Shown here one piece after another: positions 8,769 through 20,130 of a stretch of DNA of 46,977 bases. The notes under the pieces were generated by a model, which saw only the letters and a program-made list of their open reading frames with translations, did not search any database and was not told the origin of the DNA. The stretch spans positions 1 through 46,977 of the forward strand of contig JAAEMV010000419.1 of assembly GCA_024225195.1 (NCBI GenBank), written 5' to 3'. Position numbers and translations under genes: made by a program. Source of the DNA: Planctomycetaceae bacterium. Lineage in GTDB: Bacteria > Planctomycetota > Planctomycetia > Pirellulales > Pirellulaceae. How positions within the stretch are numbered: the first letter of the stretch is position 1; each line of letters begins with the position of its first letter.

Positions 8769-10079
8769 CTAGATATTGCACGTGTCTGGAAGTTCACACC
8801 CTAGCTGTTTTCCTAATCGAAACGCTGAGACAACACCACTTTCCAAAAGTGGAATGCCGGGGTTGGCATACGAACCACAGAACCAGACCCTTCGGCCAGG
8901 TCGTTGTTGCAGCTTTAACAGTTGTTCAATGTCGTCCTCGGTGCTGGAAGTGACTGTCGGCCGTTGTAATTTGGCGGTGGCAATCAGCATGTCCGGACGG
9001 GGCGAGTCGAGGGGCATTATCGTTTGGAAATAGGCTTCTTCAGTCGCCCAGTTGGGATAGAACTGGTTAAGCCAGATCGAGCACATCGCAGCGCGGTTGT
9101 CATTCTGAAATAAGAAGTTGAATGTCGTCCAGTCTTTATGTCGCGGTGGCATCAATTTTTCGTCCCTATGAATAGCAACGGAAACGTCTTCATATCTAAA
9201 CCTACCTAATAGCTCTTTTTCGAGCTGAAACTCAGAGCCAAGAAAGCTCGCTGCTGAGTTGGCTTGCGTTGCGACGATGACATGATCAAACTCCTGTTTC
9301 GTCCGAATACCTTGGTTGTCCAATTCGACGTAAGCATTGGTACCCGAGGAACAAACCGTCGAGACGGTTGTGTTGAGATTGATAAAATCGACGTGTTGAG
9401 ATAACAGATTGGCTGTGTGTTGTGTTCCGTGAACGGTTCGTTGGAGCGGGTTGGCTCCAACCAGCATTTGCATTGCGGAAAGCAAAATGTCCGCCGGATA
9501 TAGATCAAGGCTTGAGTAGGAACACGTGCAAACAGTGGAACAAAGGGCAGGGTATAAAAACTGATAGATAAATTCCTGCGTATATCCGCTGCGGTCGAGG
9601 TAATCCTTGAAGTTGGGGATTGCGACAGGTTTGTCGTCGGAATCACGCATTGTTGCCAAATCATTTTCAGCACTAGCCATCATTTTGCCAATGTCTGTGA
9701 CAATTTTCCGAGATGTTGGTTGCAAGAGAAGTTGCGGTACCAGGCTGAAGTCAAACGAGTCATTCAACTTGAGGATCGCTTTGGAAGTATTGCCATGCTC
9801 GGGTACGTAGTGACAAAATGATTTGCTCGGATCGACATGGGCAGATTCGACCCCGATGTTGTCGTACAGTTTTGAGAGGTTCGGCCAAAGCAGAGGGTTA
9901 AACATTCTCGATGGGACGTCGCAGGACAGTGAGGCGGTATCGGTGGAAATCTGAATGCCATGCGACGCCATCCCCAACGAGGACTGCTTCTCAAAGAGAG
10001 AGACTTCGTGTCCAGATCGCTTTAACAACCAGGCAGAGGTCAGCCCAGCGATTCCCGTTCCAATCACTGCAATGTGCAT
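8769..10079 (-). CDS. FAD-dependent oxidoreductase of the amine oxidase / COG2907 type
   Basis: A 436-residue flavoprotein. The dinucleotide-binding start is textbook: GTGIAG at residues 7-12 with the ribose-binding acidic residue E30 at the end of the second strand. The C-terminus has the closing FAD motif region (VWFCGSYANPGIPLLESGVVSA), typical of amine-oxidase-fold enzymes such as protoporphyrinogen oxidase, phytoene desaturase and COG2907 proteins. The segment GIQISTDTASLSCDVPSRMFNP fits the COG2907 group, whose substrates are poorly defined and which are often near cyclopropane-fatty-acid synthase genes; none is seen here. It is probably monocistronic. The specific reaction is unknown. 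Confidence 0.82.
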   Translation of the reverse strand: MHIAVIGTGIAGLTSAWLLKRSGHEVSLFEKQSSLGMASHGIQISTDTASLSCDVPSRMFNPLLWPNLSKLYDNIGVESAHVDPSKSFCHYVPEHGNTSKAILKLNDSFDFSLVPQLLLQPTSRKIVTDIGKMMASAENDLATMRDSDDKPVAIPNFKDYLDRSGYTQEFIYQFLYPALCSTVCTCSYSSLDLYPADILLSAMQMLVGANPLQRTVHGTQHTANLLSQHVDFINLNTTVSTVCSSGTNAYVELDNQGIRTKQEFDHVIVATQANSAASFLGSEFQLEKELLGRFRYEDVSVAIHRDEKLMPPRHKDWTTFNFLFQNDNRAAMCSIWLNQFYPNWATEEAYFQTIMPLDSPRPDMLIATAKLQRPTVTSSTEDDIEQLLKLQQRPGRRVWFCGSYANPGIPLLESGVVSAFRLGKQLGCELPDTCNI

Positions 10080-10345
10080 GGTTCCGCCTAGATTCTGGAT
10101 AACTGGTTTTTGGACAAGGTTCGTGGGGAATCCGATTCCCGCTGAAACCTGTAAATGCCTGAATGCTTTGATAAAAGAACTGGATGTTTGTGGGAGAACC
10201 GTAGCATACGCTGCGATTTCACATTAAATCGATAGATGCGATCCTAGCGAGGGAAGCTTTCCCGACTAGCCGTGTACTTTTTGCCCACAGCCGAACCGCG
10301 GTTTTGCTGTCGAGGCGGGAACGGACTGAGGAAGAAAGTAGGTAT
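10080..10345. other. Intergenic region between sigma factor and oxidoreductase
   Basis: This stretch should hold the promoter of the minus-strand oxidoreductase. A perfect palindrome AACCGCGGTT lies at 10294-10303. No coding region is convincing. Confidence 0.35.
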
Positions 10346-10377
10346 AAAAAAATACGGTCGATAATAATCGACCGTAT
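10346..10377 (-). terminator. Intrinsic terminator of the sigma factor gene
   Basis: On the minus strand a perfect stem (arms 10353-10362 and 10367-10376, tetraloop AATA on the plus strand) is followed by seven consecutive U residues (A run 10346-10352 on the plus strand). It lies about 30 bases past the sigma factor stop codon. Confidence 0.88.
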
Positions 10378-10407
10378 AACTTTATTGGGTCCGCGGGGCG
10401 TAAACCG

Positions 10408-11322
10408 TTAAAAAGGCAGGGTCATTTCCATATCAAGAGGATCCCTGAGGCCATCTCCAAGTTTACGAAGGGCCTCGGTTTCGATTTGACGAACACGCTC
10501 TCGCGTCAGGCCAAGTTGTTCCCCGATTTCCTTGAGGGTGTGAGGCTCTGTATTTTCTAAACCGAATCGCATTTTCAGAACATTGAATTCCCGTTCATCG
10601 AGATCATGCATCATGGTCTTGATTTGTTTCATGATGTCATTTTCGAGTAACTCTTCTTCCGGACTTCTCATCCTTTCGTCCATCACCATCTCGCCGAGCG
10701 ACCATCCTGAATCAGATTGATCTGTTTGGGGAGTTGAGTTGTAGATCTGAATCGCTTTTTTGATGATTGGGAGTTTTCGCTTTGGCAAACCAAGCAGGCG
10801 AGCGATCTCTTCAGGAGTTGGGTTTCGTTTGAGTTCGTCGGTCAATCGAACACTCGCTCTTCGCCATTTAGATAATAGCTCCACCATGTATGCGGGAATT
10901 CGAATCGTTTTGGCGGAGTTGATTAATGCCCTTTTGATGGATTGCTTAATCCAATAGCTGGCGTAGGTGCTAAATCGGGTTCCCATGTCGGGGTCGAACC
11001 CTTCGACGGCTCGCAACAATCCGAGGTTTCCTTCCTCAATCAAATCCTGCAGTCCCAGGCCTTTACCGGTGTAACCACGTGCGATGTTGACGACGAGTCG
11101 AAGGTTGGCTCGCACCATTCTATCTCGGGCGCGAACGTCGCCTTTGGCGATGGCTCGTGCGAGCTCTTTTTCTTCATCCGCATTGAGCAGGTTGGTCTCA
11201 TTGATCTCTCGCAGATAGGTCTCGAGAGGAGATTGAAGGCTTCGACTTGTCTTTCGTGTTTTCGCACGTTTCAAATCGGTGAGTTCGTTTTCGATGGGGG
11301 CTATATTTTCGTCGGTTGTCAT
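10408..11322 (-). CDS. RNA polymerase sigma-70 family factor (RpoD/RpoS-like, group 1 or 2)
   Basis: A 304-residue sigma factor with regions 1.2 (about 31-63, starting SPLETYLREI), 2 (66-137, including DLIEEGNLGLLRAVEGFD and the promoter-melting stretch FSTYASYWIKQSIKRA), 3 (146-220) and 4 (236-290, helix-turn-helix TLKEIGEQLGLTRERVRQIE at 262-281). Region 1.1 is absent and the long non-conserved insert of a proteobacterial RpoD is missing, so it is a compact primary-like or alternative group 2 factor; many planctomycetes encode several such copies. The lysine/arginine-rich N-terminus (18-28) is variable. Stand-alone gene with its own terminator. Confidence 0.95.
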   Translation of the reverse strand: MTTDENIAPIENELTDLKRAKTRKTSRSLQSPLETYLREINETNLLNADEEKELARAIAKGDVRARDRMVRANLRLVVNIARGYTGKGLGLQDLIEEGNLGLLRAVEGFDPDMGTRFSTYASYWIKQSIKRALINSAKTIRIPAYMVELLSKWRRASVRLTDELKRNPTPEEIARLLGLPKRKLPIIKKAIQIYNSTPQTDQSDSGWSLGEMVMDERMRSPEEELLENDIMKQIKTMMHDLDEREFNVLKMRFGLENTEPHTLKEIGEQLGLTRERVRQIETEALRKLGDGLRDPLDMEMTLPF

Positions 11323-11769
11323 ATTTTTTCACTTGTGCAATGGAGTGCTGTTGTACAAGAGCTATCGAACCGCACACCACAAAGTCTACAGGACCGGCAA
11401 AGTTTAACGATCTACAATGACTGCGACGAACATGCCGATGTTGCTGATCGTTCGACTCAACTGCTGCGCAACACATTCGGTGAGTTGATTCTCGGTGGCC
11501 AGAACATGTGTTTCGTTCGGTTGCTTTCGAATGTTTTGGGGGAAAATGCCTTACTCGAACGAAGGCAGGTCGTTTTCCGCTCTTTTGGAATCAGCCTTCC
11601 TGCAATGGGTATTTGTTTAAAATCTGTATTCGCGGGGTATTTTCGCCGCGAAGAGGCTTTCTTAGTGAAAATTGTCAAATACTGCGCAATTCATTGGCAG
11701 GCGCTAAACCCTTGTCTTAATATCTTCTTAACAAACTGTGTTGTTTTATACCGTTTATAGGAGTTTTTC
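11323..11769. promoter_or_regulatory. Divergent promoter region, sigma factor and DUF1559 gene
   Basis: About 450 bases between two divergent genes. Long frames here in both directions are shadows without recognisable products. The right end is A/T-rich and ends with the ribosome binding site AGGAG at 11759-11763, six bases before the DUF1559 start. I cannot fix the promoter elements. Confidence 0.4.
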
Positions 11770-12798
11770 ATGCGACGGCCTACACACTTCCACCGGCTTG
11801 GCTTTACCCTGGTCGAGCTTCTTGTTGTTATCGCAATCATTGGAATTTTGATTGGGATGTTACTACCCGCTGTTCAACAAGTTCGCGAGGCGGCACGCCG
11901 CGCGACGTGTGCCAACAACATTCGCCAGCAGGTGTTGGCATTGCACAACTACGAAAGTGCCTATCAAAAATTTCCACCAGCTCATTTAATTAACGGTTCC
12001 TGGTGGGGCGGTCCATTTGAGGTTCAACCAGCTCCCAATGGTTATGCCTCGAATTCATATCCTCACGGCGGTGCGTTTTGGAGTTGGGCGATGGCAATTG
12101 CCCCGTTCCTCGAGCAAGGCAACCTTCATGAGCAAGTCAACTTTTCGGCCAGTGGTGCTTCGTGGCCGTGGTGGCAATTCATGCCCAACGGCGAAACTAT
12201 CATGGGTGTCAGTTGTCCAACATTTGTTTGTCCTTCCGATCAACGAGGCGATGAACGGTGGGAAGATCCAAACAATGAGAACATTAAAGTGGCGGTGACT
12301 TCCTATTTGGGAGTGAGTGGGCGAGATAGTTACATGGCGACCGGCGGCCAGGATGGCATGATTTATGTCAATTCCAAAGTCACCATGGGAATGGTGACCG
12401 ATGGCACGTCAAACACTTTACTAATTGGCGAGCGAACACCGGCAAAAGATCTGCAGTACGGTTGGCAATGGGCCGGAGCGGGTGACAACGTTCAAGGCGA
12501 AGCCGATGTCGTTCTAGGAGTCCACGAGCGAATTGGAGTTGGTTGGGGATCTGATCCAAATGGCTACGAAACTGATTATTTCCGACCGGGAGATCCTCGC
12601 AGTCCAGGTAATATTCATCGTTTCCATTTTTGGAGTAGTCATCCTGGCGGTGCAACTTGGGGACTTGCGGATGGTAGTACCCAATTTATCTCGTACAACA
12701 TGGACAATCCAAATAACGGCAGCAATGGATTTGAAATGTCGGTGTTAGAGAAAATGTCAACACGCGCCGGTGGCGAGGTTGGATTGGAATACAACTAA
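11770..12798 (+). CDS. DUF1559 pseudopilin-like protein with prepilin-type N-terminus
   Basis: A 342-residue secreted or membrane-anchored protein. The N-terminus is a type IV prepilin signal: G11 followed by FTLVELLVVIAIIGIL, with E16 at the conserved +5 position, so cleavage should occur after G11 by a prepilin peptidase. The C-terminal signature H-X9-DG is present with H291 and D301-G302. DUF1559 proteins are massively expanded in planctomycetes and are thought to form pseudopilin-like surface structures of unknown role. A strong AGGAG ribosome binding site precedes the ATG. A hairpin terminator follows, and then a small lipoprotein gene, the usual companion of this family. Confidence 0.95.
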   Translation: MRRPTHFHRLGFTLVELLVVIAIIGILIGMLLPAVQQVREAARRATCANNIRQQVLALHNYESAYQKFPPAHLINGSWWGGPFEVQPAPNGYASNSYPHGGAFWSWAMAIAPFLEQGNLHEQVNFSASGASWPWWQFMPNGETIMGVSCPTFVCPSDQRGDERWEDPNNENIKVAVTSYLGVSGRDSYMATGGQDGMIYVNSKVTMGMVTDGTSNTLLIGERTPAKDLQYGWQWAGAGDNVQGEADVVLGVHERIGVGWGSDPNGYETDYFRPGDPRSPGNIHRFHFWSSHPGGATWGLADGSTQFISYNMDNPNNGSNGFEMSVLEKMSTRAGGEVGLEYN

Positions 12799-12808
12799 TC
12801 GCAATTCT

Positions 12809-12876
12809 AGTTTTGGCGTTGGTTGCGGAGTTAAAGTTTGTTTCTCCTGAATCAACGCCGAAACTGTTTGTTTTTT
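12809..12876 (+). terminator. Intrinsic terminator after DUF1559 gene
   Basis: Arms 12809-12821 and 12853-12865 form a 13-bp stem with one T-G wobble, closing on a 31-base loop that itself contains GGAG/CTCC. It is followed by an interrupted T tract ending in six T (12871-12876). It separates the DUF1559 gene from the lipoprotein gene. Confidence 0.7.
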
Positions 12877-12980
12877 AAATGTAAGCTGGCGGGCAGAGTA
12901 TTGCTAAATTGCGATAAGCAGCGATGAGTAAGATTCTCTGCAAGACTAAAGAAATTTTCGTTTGGATATCGGCAGGAATT

Positions 12981-13229
12981 ATGAAGAATTTTGTATCGAG
13001 ATACGGTGGCGTTTTGATGTTATCCGTAGCCTTGGCGGTTTCGGGCGTTTCGATCACTGGATGTACGAAGGCCTACGAACCGGACCCAGACGCTCGAATT
13101 CCAAATGTGCCGCCAAGTACACGTGGTGGCAGTGAAGGTGGGATTCCAGGAGAAGCTGGAGATTTGAAGGCTAAGAAAGCTGATTCCAGCATGTATTTTC
13201 AGCTGGAACAGTCTGAAAGTCGGGTCTAA
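12981..13229 (+). CDS. Small exported lipoprotein, companion of DUF1559 gene
   Basis: An 82-residue protein with a basic start, a hydrophobic core and a lipobox ITGC, after which the cysteine would be lipidated. The mature part is short, Pro/Gly/Asp-rich, and has no recognised domain. I chose the ATG at 12981 because an AGGAA site lies just before it and it gives a normal signal peptide; an upstream ATG at 12924 would add 19 residues ahead of the signal. Small lipoproteins directly downstream of DUF1559 genes are a recurrent planctomycete pair, which suggests they work together, but the role is unknown. A strong terminator follows. Confidence 0.75.
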   Translation: MKNFVSRYGGVLMLSVALAVSGVSITGCTKAYEPDPDARIPNVPPSTRGGSEGGIPGEAGDLKAKKADSSMYFQLEQSESRV

Positions 13230-13315
13230 CGAGTTTGGGACTTTGTTCATTGTCGGAGCTGATTTTAGCCGCGATGAACGAGATTTCGTTGTGAGATCAA
13301 ACAGGATTAAAAACG

Positions 13316-13345
13316 AAAGAACCCGCTATTTAGCGGGTTCTTTTT
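13316..13345. terminator. Intrinsic (probably bidirectional) terminator between lipoprotein and hemB
   Basis: A perfect 12-bp stem (13316-13327 and 13332-13343) with an ATTT loop and a T tract at 13341-13345. The left flank is A-rich, so it could also stop the convergent hemB transcript. Confidence 0.9.
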
Positions 13346-13392
13346 AATTGTGAGTTTTGTTCCCACCTTGCTCAAGTTGGGTGTGGCTAAGT

Positions 13393-14469
<1,077 letters not shown>

Positions 14470-14535
14470 TCATCGGTCGGCTGGGTAATGGTATCTAAGT
14501 TGAAGGCATCTAAGTTAAAACGAAGGAGTTAATTT

Positions 14536-14572
14536 AGAGGTCAACTTTTACGATCCAACCGACCTCTTTTTT
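14536..14572 (+). terminator. Orphan intrinsic terminator upstream of hemB
   Basis: AGAGGTC (14536-14542) pairs with GACCTCT (14561-14567) and is followed at once by a T run through 14572. It reads on the plus strand, where no plus-strand gene precedes it: hemB lies to the left on the opposite strand. Confidence 0.5.
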
Positions 14573-14595
14573 AAATATTGGTAACGATTTAGCGT

Positions 14596-14811
14596 TTAGG
14601 TAGACTCGTCCTGATGAGGGAGTTGAGACCGATAAGTTAGACAAATTACATCAATAAGTTTGAAAGCTGGTGCATCCGTTTTCCCAGAGTCTTTTAATTT
14701 ATAATAAACGGCTTCGGCATGGTAAAACCGTTCAATGGATATTAAATTATTGAGGGCGTAGCGAGAACGGAAAGTTCGCAAATTGTTGCGAGAAACCGTT
14801 GCTACGTTCAC
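14596..14811 (-). CDS. Possible small protein of 71 residues, unrecognised
   Basis: A minus-strand frame between hemB and the first PQQ-repeat gene. The predicted protein has a helical, soluble-looking composition (for example NNLISIERFYHAEAVYYKLK) rather than the pattern typical of a shadow frame, and no gene lies on the other strand here. However, the start would be GTG at 14811 with a purine-rich stretch almost touching it, so the initiation signal is poor. It could be a small conserved protein, a decayed gene, or chance. Confidence 0.3.
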   Translation of the reverse strand: MNVATVSRNNLRTFRSRYALNNLISIERFYHAEAVYYKLKDSGKTDAPAFKLIDVICLTYRSQLPHQDEST

Positions 14812-14901
14812 CTCCGCGGAAGCGAGCGGTGGTTCATTCCGTGATGACTACTGTTAAAACAACAGCCAATCTAACCATTTATCAACTCTCAGGTACCGAA
14901 A

Positions 14902-17199
14902 ATGCAAAAAGCGGTTCATCTCCTTACACCTGCCAATCGTTGTTGTAGGCAAAATAGATCGATTCAGTTCTCGCTGTTCTTGGTTGCGGTCTTTAGTGTG
15001 ACCAGCGCCATGACTAGTTCAACGTCTGCTCAGGATTGGGCTGGATGGCGGGGGCCAGAGCAGAACGGTATGTCCCGATCCACAAACCTACCTGATGATT
15101 GGTCACTCGAGCCAAGTAAAAACGTAGCCTGGATGTCCGAGGTTGGCGGGCGGGCAACTCCAATCGTGCTCAATGGAAAAGTCTACCTCAACTGCCGAAC
15201 GGATGATGACGTCAATGATCCGGATGAAAAAGTAAACGCGCGAGAGCAGGTGATTTGCTGGGACCTGGAAACGGGCAAAGAACTGTGGCGTGATGTGTTT
15301 AATGTTTTCCAAACGGATATTCCGGCACCGCGTGTGGGTTGGGCATCAATGTGCGGTGACAAGGAAACTGGTTACGTCTACGTGCACTCAGTGAGTGGAA
15401 TCCTGCGATGCTATACCGGTGATGGTGAGAAGGTTTGGGAAATTTCACTGGCAGAAAAGTACGGAAAGATTTCCGGTTATGGTGGACGAACGCAAACTCC
15501 AATTATCGATGAGGATCGATTGGTTTTAAGTTTCATGGCGACGAACTGGGGCGCGACCAAAGGTCCTTCTCCACGCCACTTTTATTATGCGTTTGATAAA
15601 AAGACAGGTGATCTTCAATGGGTTTCGGCCCCTGGTGGTCCTCCTAAAGATACAAATTATTCAGTTCCCGTGGTCGCTGTTGTTAAAGGACAGCGACAAT
15701 TAATTGGTGGTAACTGTGATGGCCATGTTTATTCGCTCAATGCGAGAACGGGAAAGCCGTTGTGGTCATTCAAGATGTCGCTTCGAGGATTGAATACGAC
15801 CCCCGTTGTCGTCGGCGACTATGTTTACATGTCACATGGCGAGGACAATTTTGATAATACTGAGTTTGGGCGTGTGCAATGCATCGATGCGACTGGCACC
15901 GGCGATGTGACCGATACTCACGGTGTGTGGCGAGTCGATGGCGTCAAAGCGGGTTACACGGCTTTGGTTGCCCACGACGGCATGCTGTTCGTGGTTGCGG
16001 ATCTTGGGAATATGTACTGTTACGACACCAAGACCGGAGAAGAACTCTGGGTTCATGACCTCGGAACCGTGGGAAAGGGTTCGCCGATTTGGGGAGACGG
16101 AAAGATTTACGCGACCGAAGTCAACGGGAACATGTGGATTCTTGAGCCTTCCAGAGCACGGTGTAAAACCCTTTCGCATGAGAAGATTTCCGCCCGAGTT
16201 GGTTCCGGTATGGATGAGATTTATGCTTCCCCCGTGATTGCCGACGGTCGCATTGTACTTGTCACTCGTGATCGCACGATTTGTATCGCGGACGAATCAA
16301 AGGAAGTCGTCAATGGCGAGCCAATTGCTTTGGCTCCTGAAACTGCTCCGGTTGACGAAATCGACATGATTCAGTTGCGGCCCTACGAAACCGTAGTGCA
16401 GCCCGGGTCGACCACTGAGTACGAAATGCACGCTTTTGATGCTAACGGTCGTTTTCTAAGAAAACTGCCGATCAAAGAATTAGTTGCCGATGCCGGGTTG
16501 GCTGGATTTACGACTGCTGGTGGCAAGGTGACTGCACCGACCACGGAAAGTCATATCGCTGGAACGGTAACGGCGACTGTCGGAGACAAAACAGCGGTTG
16601 CCCGAATTCGAATGTTTAATCCAGCGAAGGTCTGGAAATGGGATTTCAACGGCTTGAAACCACCAGTGGGTGTTCCTGCCGGTTGGATGCGAGCGTTCGC
16701 TAAACTAAAGCCGTTCGAGGTTGATGGCGAAAAGGTCCTGAAGGTCACTGGCGGAGCAGAAGCCAAAGGCCGACCGAGTCACCAAATTGGACTCGGTTAC
16801 GCTGGGATGAAGAATTATGAAATTCAAGCGGATGTTCGGTTGACCGAAAAACGTCGACAGTTGGGAAGCATTGGACTTTCAAACAATCGCTACAATTTGA
16901 TTCTTATTGGAAATTCAAGCAAGTTGGAAGTCCTGTCGTGGGCACCTCACAAACGAATGGCCAAGAGTGTTCGATTTCGAAGTGACCCCGATGTTTGGTA
17001 CACCATGAAAATGAAGGTTGATGTCACTGACGGCGAAGCCAAAATCTCTGGCAAGGTTTGGAAGCGTGACGAAGCTGAACCCGAGGCATGGACGATTGAG
17101 GTAGTTGATCCAAATGGAAATGAGTCGGGTTCGCCGGGACTGTATTTCTATGCTTTGGCTGACTGCTATTTTGACAACGTGATTGTGACGCAAAACTAA
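14902..17199 (+). CDS. Secreted PQQ-repeat beta-propeller protein with C-terminal beta-sandwich-like domain
   Basis: A 765-residue exported protein. The signal sequence (hydrophobic about 22-40) ends near SAQ-DW. The mature start [14 protein letters not shown] is the usual opening of planctomycete PQQ-like repeat proteins. Propeller blades recur as [39 protein letters not shown] and [17 protein letters not shown]. After about residue 480 the sequence changes to a region ending in a lectin/LamG-like sandwich (about 575-765). BamB-like propellers can be scaffolds; others bind PQQ as dehydrogenases. I see no catalytic signature, so the role is open. A similar but shorter protein is encoded next to it and they probably form one transcription unit. 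Confidence 0.85.
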   Translation: MQKAVHLLTPANRCCRQNRSIQFSLFLVAVFSVTSAMTSSTSAQDWAGWRGPEQNGMSRSTNLPDDWSLEPSKNVAWMSEVGGRATPIVLNGKVYLNCRTDDDVNDPDEKVNAREQVICWDLETGKELWRDVFNVFQTDIPAPRVGWASMCGDKETGYVYVHSVSGILRCYTGDGEKVWEISLAEKYGKISGYGGRTQTPIIDEDRLVLSFMATNWGATKGPSPRHFYYAFDKKTGDLQWVSAPGGPPKDTNYSVPVVAVVKGQRQLIGGNCDGHVYSLNARTGKPLWSFKMSLRGLNTTPVVVGDYVYMSHGEDNFDNTEFGRVQCIDATGTGDVTDTHGVWRVDGVKAGYTALVAHDGMLFVVADLGNMYCYDTKTGEELWVHDLGTVGKGSPIWGDGKIYATEVNGNMWILEPSRARCKTLSHEKISARVGSGMDEIYASPVIADGRIVLVTRDRTICIADESKEVVNGEPIALAPETAPVDEIDMIQLRPYETVVQPGSTTEYEMHAFDANGRFLRKLPIKELVADAGLAGFTTAGGKVTAPTTESHIAGTVTATVGDKTAVARIRMFNPAKVWKWDFNGLKPPVGVPAGWMRAFAKLKPFEVDGEKVLKVTGGAEAKGRPSHQIGLGYAGMKNYEIQADVRLTEKRRQLGSIGLSNNRYNLILIGNSSKLEVLSWAPHKRMAKSVRFRSDPDVWYTMKMKVDVTDGEAKISGKVWKRDEAEPEAWTIEVVDPNGNESGSPGLYFYALADCYFDNVIVTQN

Positions 17200-17305
17200 G
17201 CGAGTCGGCTGGTTCAATCATCGAGTTCATTTTGATGGGCTCGATGTCTTGGTTTGCTCCGCTAAAAAAATTAATATTAGACTAACACTTGATCAAGGAA
17301 TAATT

Positions 17306-19024
17306 ATGAAAGCGATTCGAGTATTATCGCTTGCGGCTCTCGCACTGGTTTTAACGCTCTCCTACGCAGCGGCTGATTGGCCAATGTGGGGCGGAACGCC
17401 ATCGAGGAATATGGTGTCGGGTGCAAAGGGAGTTTCAATTAAATTCGATTTGCAGGCTGGCAAAGACGGGAAGGTTCTCTGGCAACAAGGGTTGGGTTCA
17501 CAGACCTACGGAAACCCAATTGTTGCGGATGGAAAAGTTTTCGTTGGAACCAACAATGGTGGTGGTTGGCGAAAAGATAAGTATCCACCTGAAAAGGACC
17601 TGGGGGTTCTTCTCTGTTTCTCGGAAACCGATGGTAAGTTCATGTGGCAGTTGTCCCGCGAAAAATTGGCTGCGGGACGCGTGAATGACTGGTTGCTGCA
17701 AGGCATTTGCTCAGTGCCGGCCGTCGAGGGTGACCGAATGTGGGTCGTGACGAATCGTTGCGAATTGATGTGTCTCGATACCGACGGTTTCCTTGACGGA
17801 ACCAATGACGGTGTCGTGAAGGATGAAGTGGATGCTACAAAACAAGATGCCGATATTCTTTGGAATCTTGACATGATTGAAGAGTTAGGCGTATTTCCGC
17901 ATAACTTGGCGACTAGTTCCCCTGTGATCTTTGGCGACATTGTTTACGTGGTAACCTCGAATGGAGTTGACGAAGCTCACTTAAATGTTCCTTCTCCACG
18001 ATCTCCTTGTTTTTTAGCAGTTGATAAAAATACAGGGGAAGTTTTATGGGAAAAGAACCAGCCATTTGATGGAATCCTTCATGGCCAGTGGTCATCACCT
18101 GCGATCGGAATGGTCAACGGCAAAGCTCAAGTGATTTTCCCGGGTGGCGATGGCTGGGTTTACGCACACGACGCGGTTTCGGGAGAAGAAATTTGGAAGT
18201 GCGATCTCAATCCTAAAGTAACCAAGTGGGAGCTTTACGGAAAAGGGACTCGTAATTCGATCATCTCTACACCTGTGTTTTATGATGACAGTGTGCTGAT
18301 CTCTGTTGGACAGGATCCGGAGCACGGCGAGGGTGTTGGCTATCTTTGGCGGATAGATGCCACGAAAACAGGCGACGTCAGTGCGGAGCTTGGGGAGATT
18401 GGCCGACCGGGTAAGCCGAATCCAAACAGTGCGATTATCTGGGCCTACGGTGGCGAAACTCAACCGACGATCGTTGAAGGAGAACGATTGGCAGAAGTCG
18501 AAAGCATGCTCGCTGATTTGAAATCAATTGAATCCAATCCTGCTAATTCAGGAGCGAGTCTGGCTGATTTCATGAAGAAGTATCAGGGTAAATTTGATGG
18601 CGGAATTCTGCATAAGAATTTTACTGAGAAAGATTTAAGCCCTGAGCGAGAGGCCGTTTATCGAAGAACGATGTCAACTGTCGCCGTTGCCGATGGATTG
18701 GTGTTCTCTGCTGACCTGAGCGGATTTGTTCACTGTATCGATCTTGAAACTGGACAGCGACACTGGGAGTACGACATGCTCTCTGGAGTTTGGGGGTCAC
18801 CTTTGGTCGTTGATGGAAAAGTATTCATTGGCAACGAAGACGGTACGCTGATGATATTCAAGGCGTCTAAGAAGCGGGCTCAGGTTTTGGCCAAAAAAGA
18901 GACAGTCAATTACTCCGCGATCTATAGCACACCAACGTTTGCCAACGGGAAGATGTATCTTTCCGATCGCACACGTCTCTACGCGGTCGACGTAACGGAA
19001 GAGAGTGACGAGTCGAGCAAGTAA
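17306..19024 (+). CDS. Secreted PQQ-repeat beta-propeller protein
   Basis: A 572-residue exported protein with a clean signal peptide ([18 protein letters not shown], cleavage probably before DW). Blades are seen in [33 protein letters not shown] and [15 protein letters not shown]. The start is set by AAGGA seven bases before the ATG; an upstream frame to 17249 adds residues that do not look like a signal peptide. It lies 106 bases after the longer PQQ-repeat gene and ends at a strong terminator, so the pair is likely one unit. A loop insertion near residues 400-445 separates two blades. Function is unknown. Confidence 0.85.
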   Translation: MKAIRVLSLAALALVLTLSYAAADWPMWGGTPSRNMVSGAKGVSIKFDLQAGKDGKVLWQQGLGSQTYGNPIVADGKVFVGTNNGGGWRKDKYPPEKDLGVLLCFSETDGKFMWQLSREKLAAGRVNDWLLQGICSVPAVEGDRMWVVTNRCELMCLDTDGFLDGTNDGVVKDEVDATKQDADILWNLDMIEELGVFPHNLATSSPVIFGDIVYVVTSNGVDEAHLNVPSPRSPCFLAVDKNTGEVLWEKNQPFDGILHGQWSSPAIGMVNGKAQVIFPGGDGWVYAHDAVSGEEIWKCDLNPKVTKWELYGKGTRNSIISTPVFYDDSVLISVGQDPEHGEGVGYLWRIDATKTGDVSAELGEIGRPGKPNPNSAIIWAYGGETQPTIVEGERLAEVESMLADLKSIESNPANSGASLADFMKKYQGKFDGGILHKNFTEKDLSPEREAVYRRTMSTVAVADGLVFSADLSGFVHCIDLETGQRHWEYDMLSGVWGSPLVVDGKVFIGNEDGTLMIFKASKKRAQVLAKKETVNYSAIYSTPTFANGKMYLSDRTRLYAVDVTEESDESSK

Positions 19025-19041
19025 TTTACGATTGATAAAAG

Positions 19042-19074
19042 AAAAGCGAGGCTTTCGAGCCTCGCTTTTTTTTT
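19042..19074. terminator. Intrinsic terminator after PQQ-repeat genes
   Basis: A perfect 12-bp stem (19042-19053 and 19058-19069) with a TTCG tetraloop and a T tract to 19074. The left flank is A-rich, so the convergent membrane-protein gene may share it. Confidence 0.93.
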
Positions 19075-19131
19075 GGAATAAATTTACCGACCGAACATGC
19101 CACAGGTGTTCAGGTTTATTCAACAGGTGAA

Positions 19132-20130
19132 CTAATCAATGCCACGATCATCGGGTGCTGGGTTCGGTGTAGAGGTGGCATCGAATCCGCTGGTGGATTC
19201 ATCGTTGGTGACATCGTCGTGGTCAGCGTCGCCACTATCGGAGGCATCGATCATCTCAGCAGCGTCTAATTGATCGCCGCGATCGACCGATACGACTTTG
19301 CCTTGGAAACTAAGCATCTCATCAATCCGAGCCAACTTCCCTTTGTAGAACGGAAACCACGGCGTGCGATAAAGGCCCACGACACGTTTCATGGTAAAAA
19401 TTGGTTTGTTCATTCTCGTTTTCAATGAGAGGGAACCGACACCGGAAAGAAACATTTCCAGATAATCGAGAGGTTCGTTTTCGGTTTTCAATCCGATCAG
19501 TTCGAATCGTTCGCCCTTTCCCCCGAGCCGATTCACGGTTAAACCTGATTCGTCAATTCGAACACGCATGTGCGTTCGACTGTAGATGAAATTGCCAAGC
19601 CAAATGCAGCTGAACACGAGCGACATCATTAACCAACCGCCGGTGTCCATGGTGGGTTCGAGGCCACCGAGAAATTCCCCCATCCATTTAAACGGACGGA
19701 TGGTACCTTGGAGTTCTAAAACGACCGGAATTCCTACTAAGGTGCCGATCATGAAAAACATTAGGAAAAACTTACCCTTGGGTAAATTGAATCGAAATGC
19801 GATGTACCAGACCAGCATTACTGTCAGGCCGATCCAAAACAGCATGTGCGGGTCAAAGAAGGGAGTTTTGGCAGACATCAGCGAAAGCGATTCATTGTAA
19901 GCCGCAACGACGGCTGTATCGCCCGCTTCGGTAGACAATTCGACCTGCTTCTCGAAATGGGTTTTTATGGATTCAAATGTAGGTTCATCGATTGAGCCCA
20001 CAATCGATCTCCCTGGTACCAGGGAAAGCAGTGCCAATGCAAGGAAAAGAACTGCGGGATAACCAGCTAAAATGCCAGGAAGGTGATCATAAAGAACGAT
20101 CGGTTTCAGCGTTGGCGGTTTTTCGGACAT
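19132..20130 (-). CDS. Four-helix membrane protein of unknown function
   Basis: A 332-residue integral membrane protein with predicted helices at about 17-38, 93-112, 119-140 and 165-185, then a soluble region rich in beta strands (about 188-275) and a strongly acidic, disordered tail (about 285-332, many Asp and Ser). Between helices 1 and 2 lies a hydrophilic loop with a glutamate-rich helix. I do not recognise the family; the soluble region resembles a small PH-like or DUF304-type fold only in layout. It is encoded 183 bases after the S46 peptidase on the same strand, so the two might share a message. Confidence 0.72.
   Translation of the reverse strand: MSEKPPTLKPIVLYDHLPGILAGYPAVLFLALALLSLVPGRSIVGSIDEPTFESIKTHFEKQVELSTEAGDTAVVAAYNESLSLMSAKTPFFDPHMLFWIGLTVMLVWYIAFRFNLPKGKFFLMFFMIGTLVGIPVVLELQGTIRPFKWMGEFLGGLEPTMDTGGWLMMSLVFSCIWLGNFIYSRTHMRVRIDESGLTVNRLGGKGERFELIGLKTENEPLDYLEMFLSGVGSLSLKTRMNKPIFTMKRVVGLYRTPWFPFYKGKLARIDEMLSFQGKVVSVDRGDQLDAAEMIDASDSGDADHDDVTNDESTSGFDATSTPNPAPDDRGID

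Noticed and set aside
9206..9673. 155-residue minus-strand frame inside the FAD oxidoreductase
   Set aside because: Same strand, different frame, within a clear enzyme; shadow.
10942..11760. 272-residue plus-strand frame over the sigma factor start and the following gap
   Set aside because: It runs antisense through the conserved sigma factor, has no family features, and its end is an intergenic stretch; a shadow frame.
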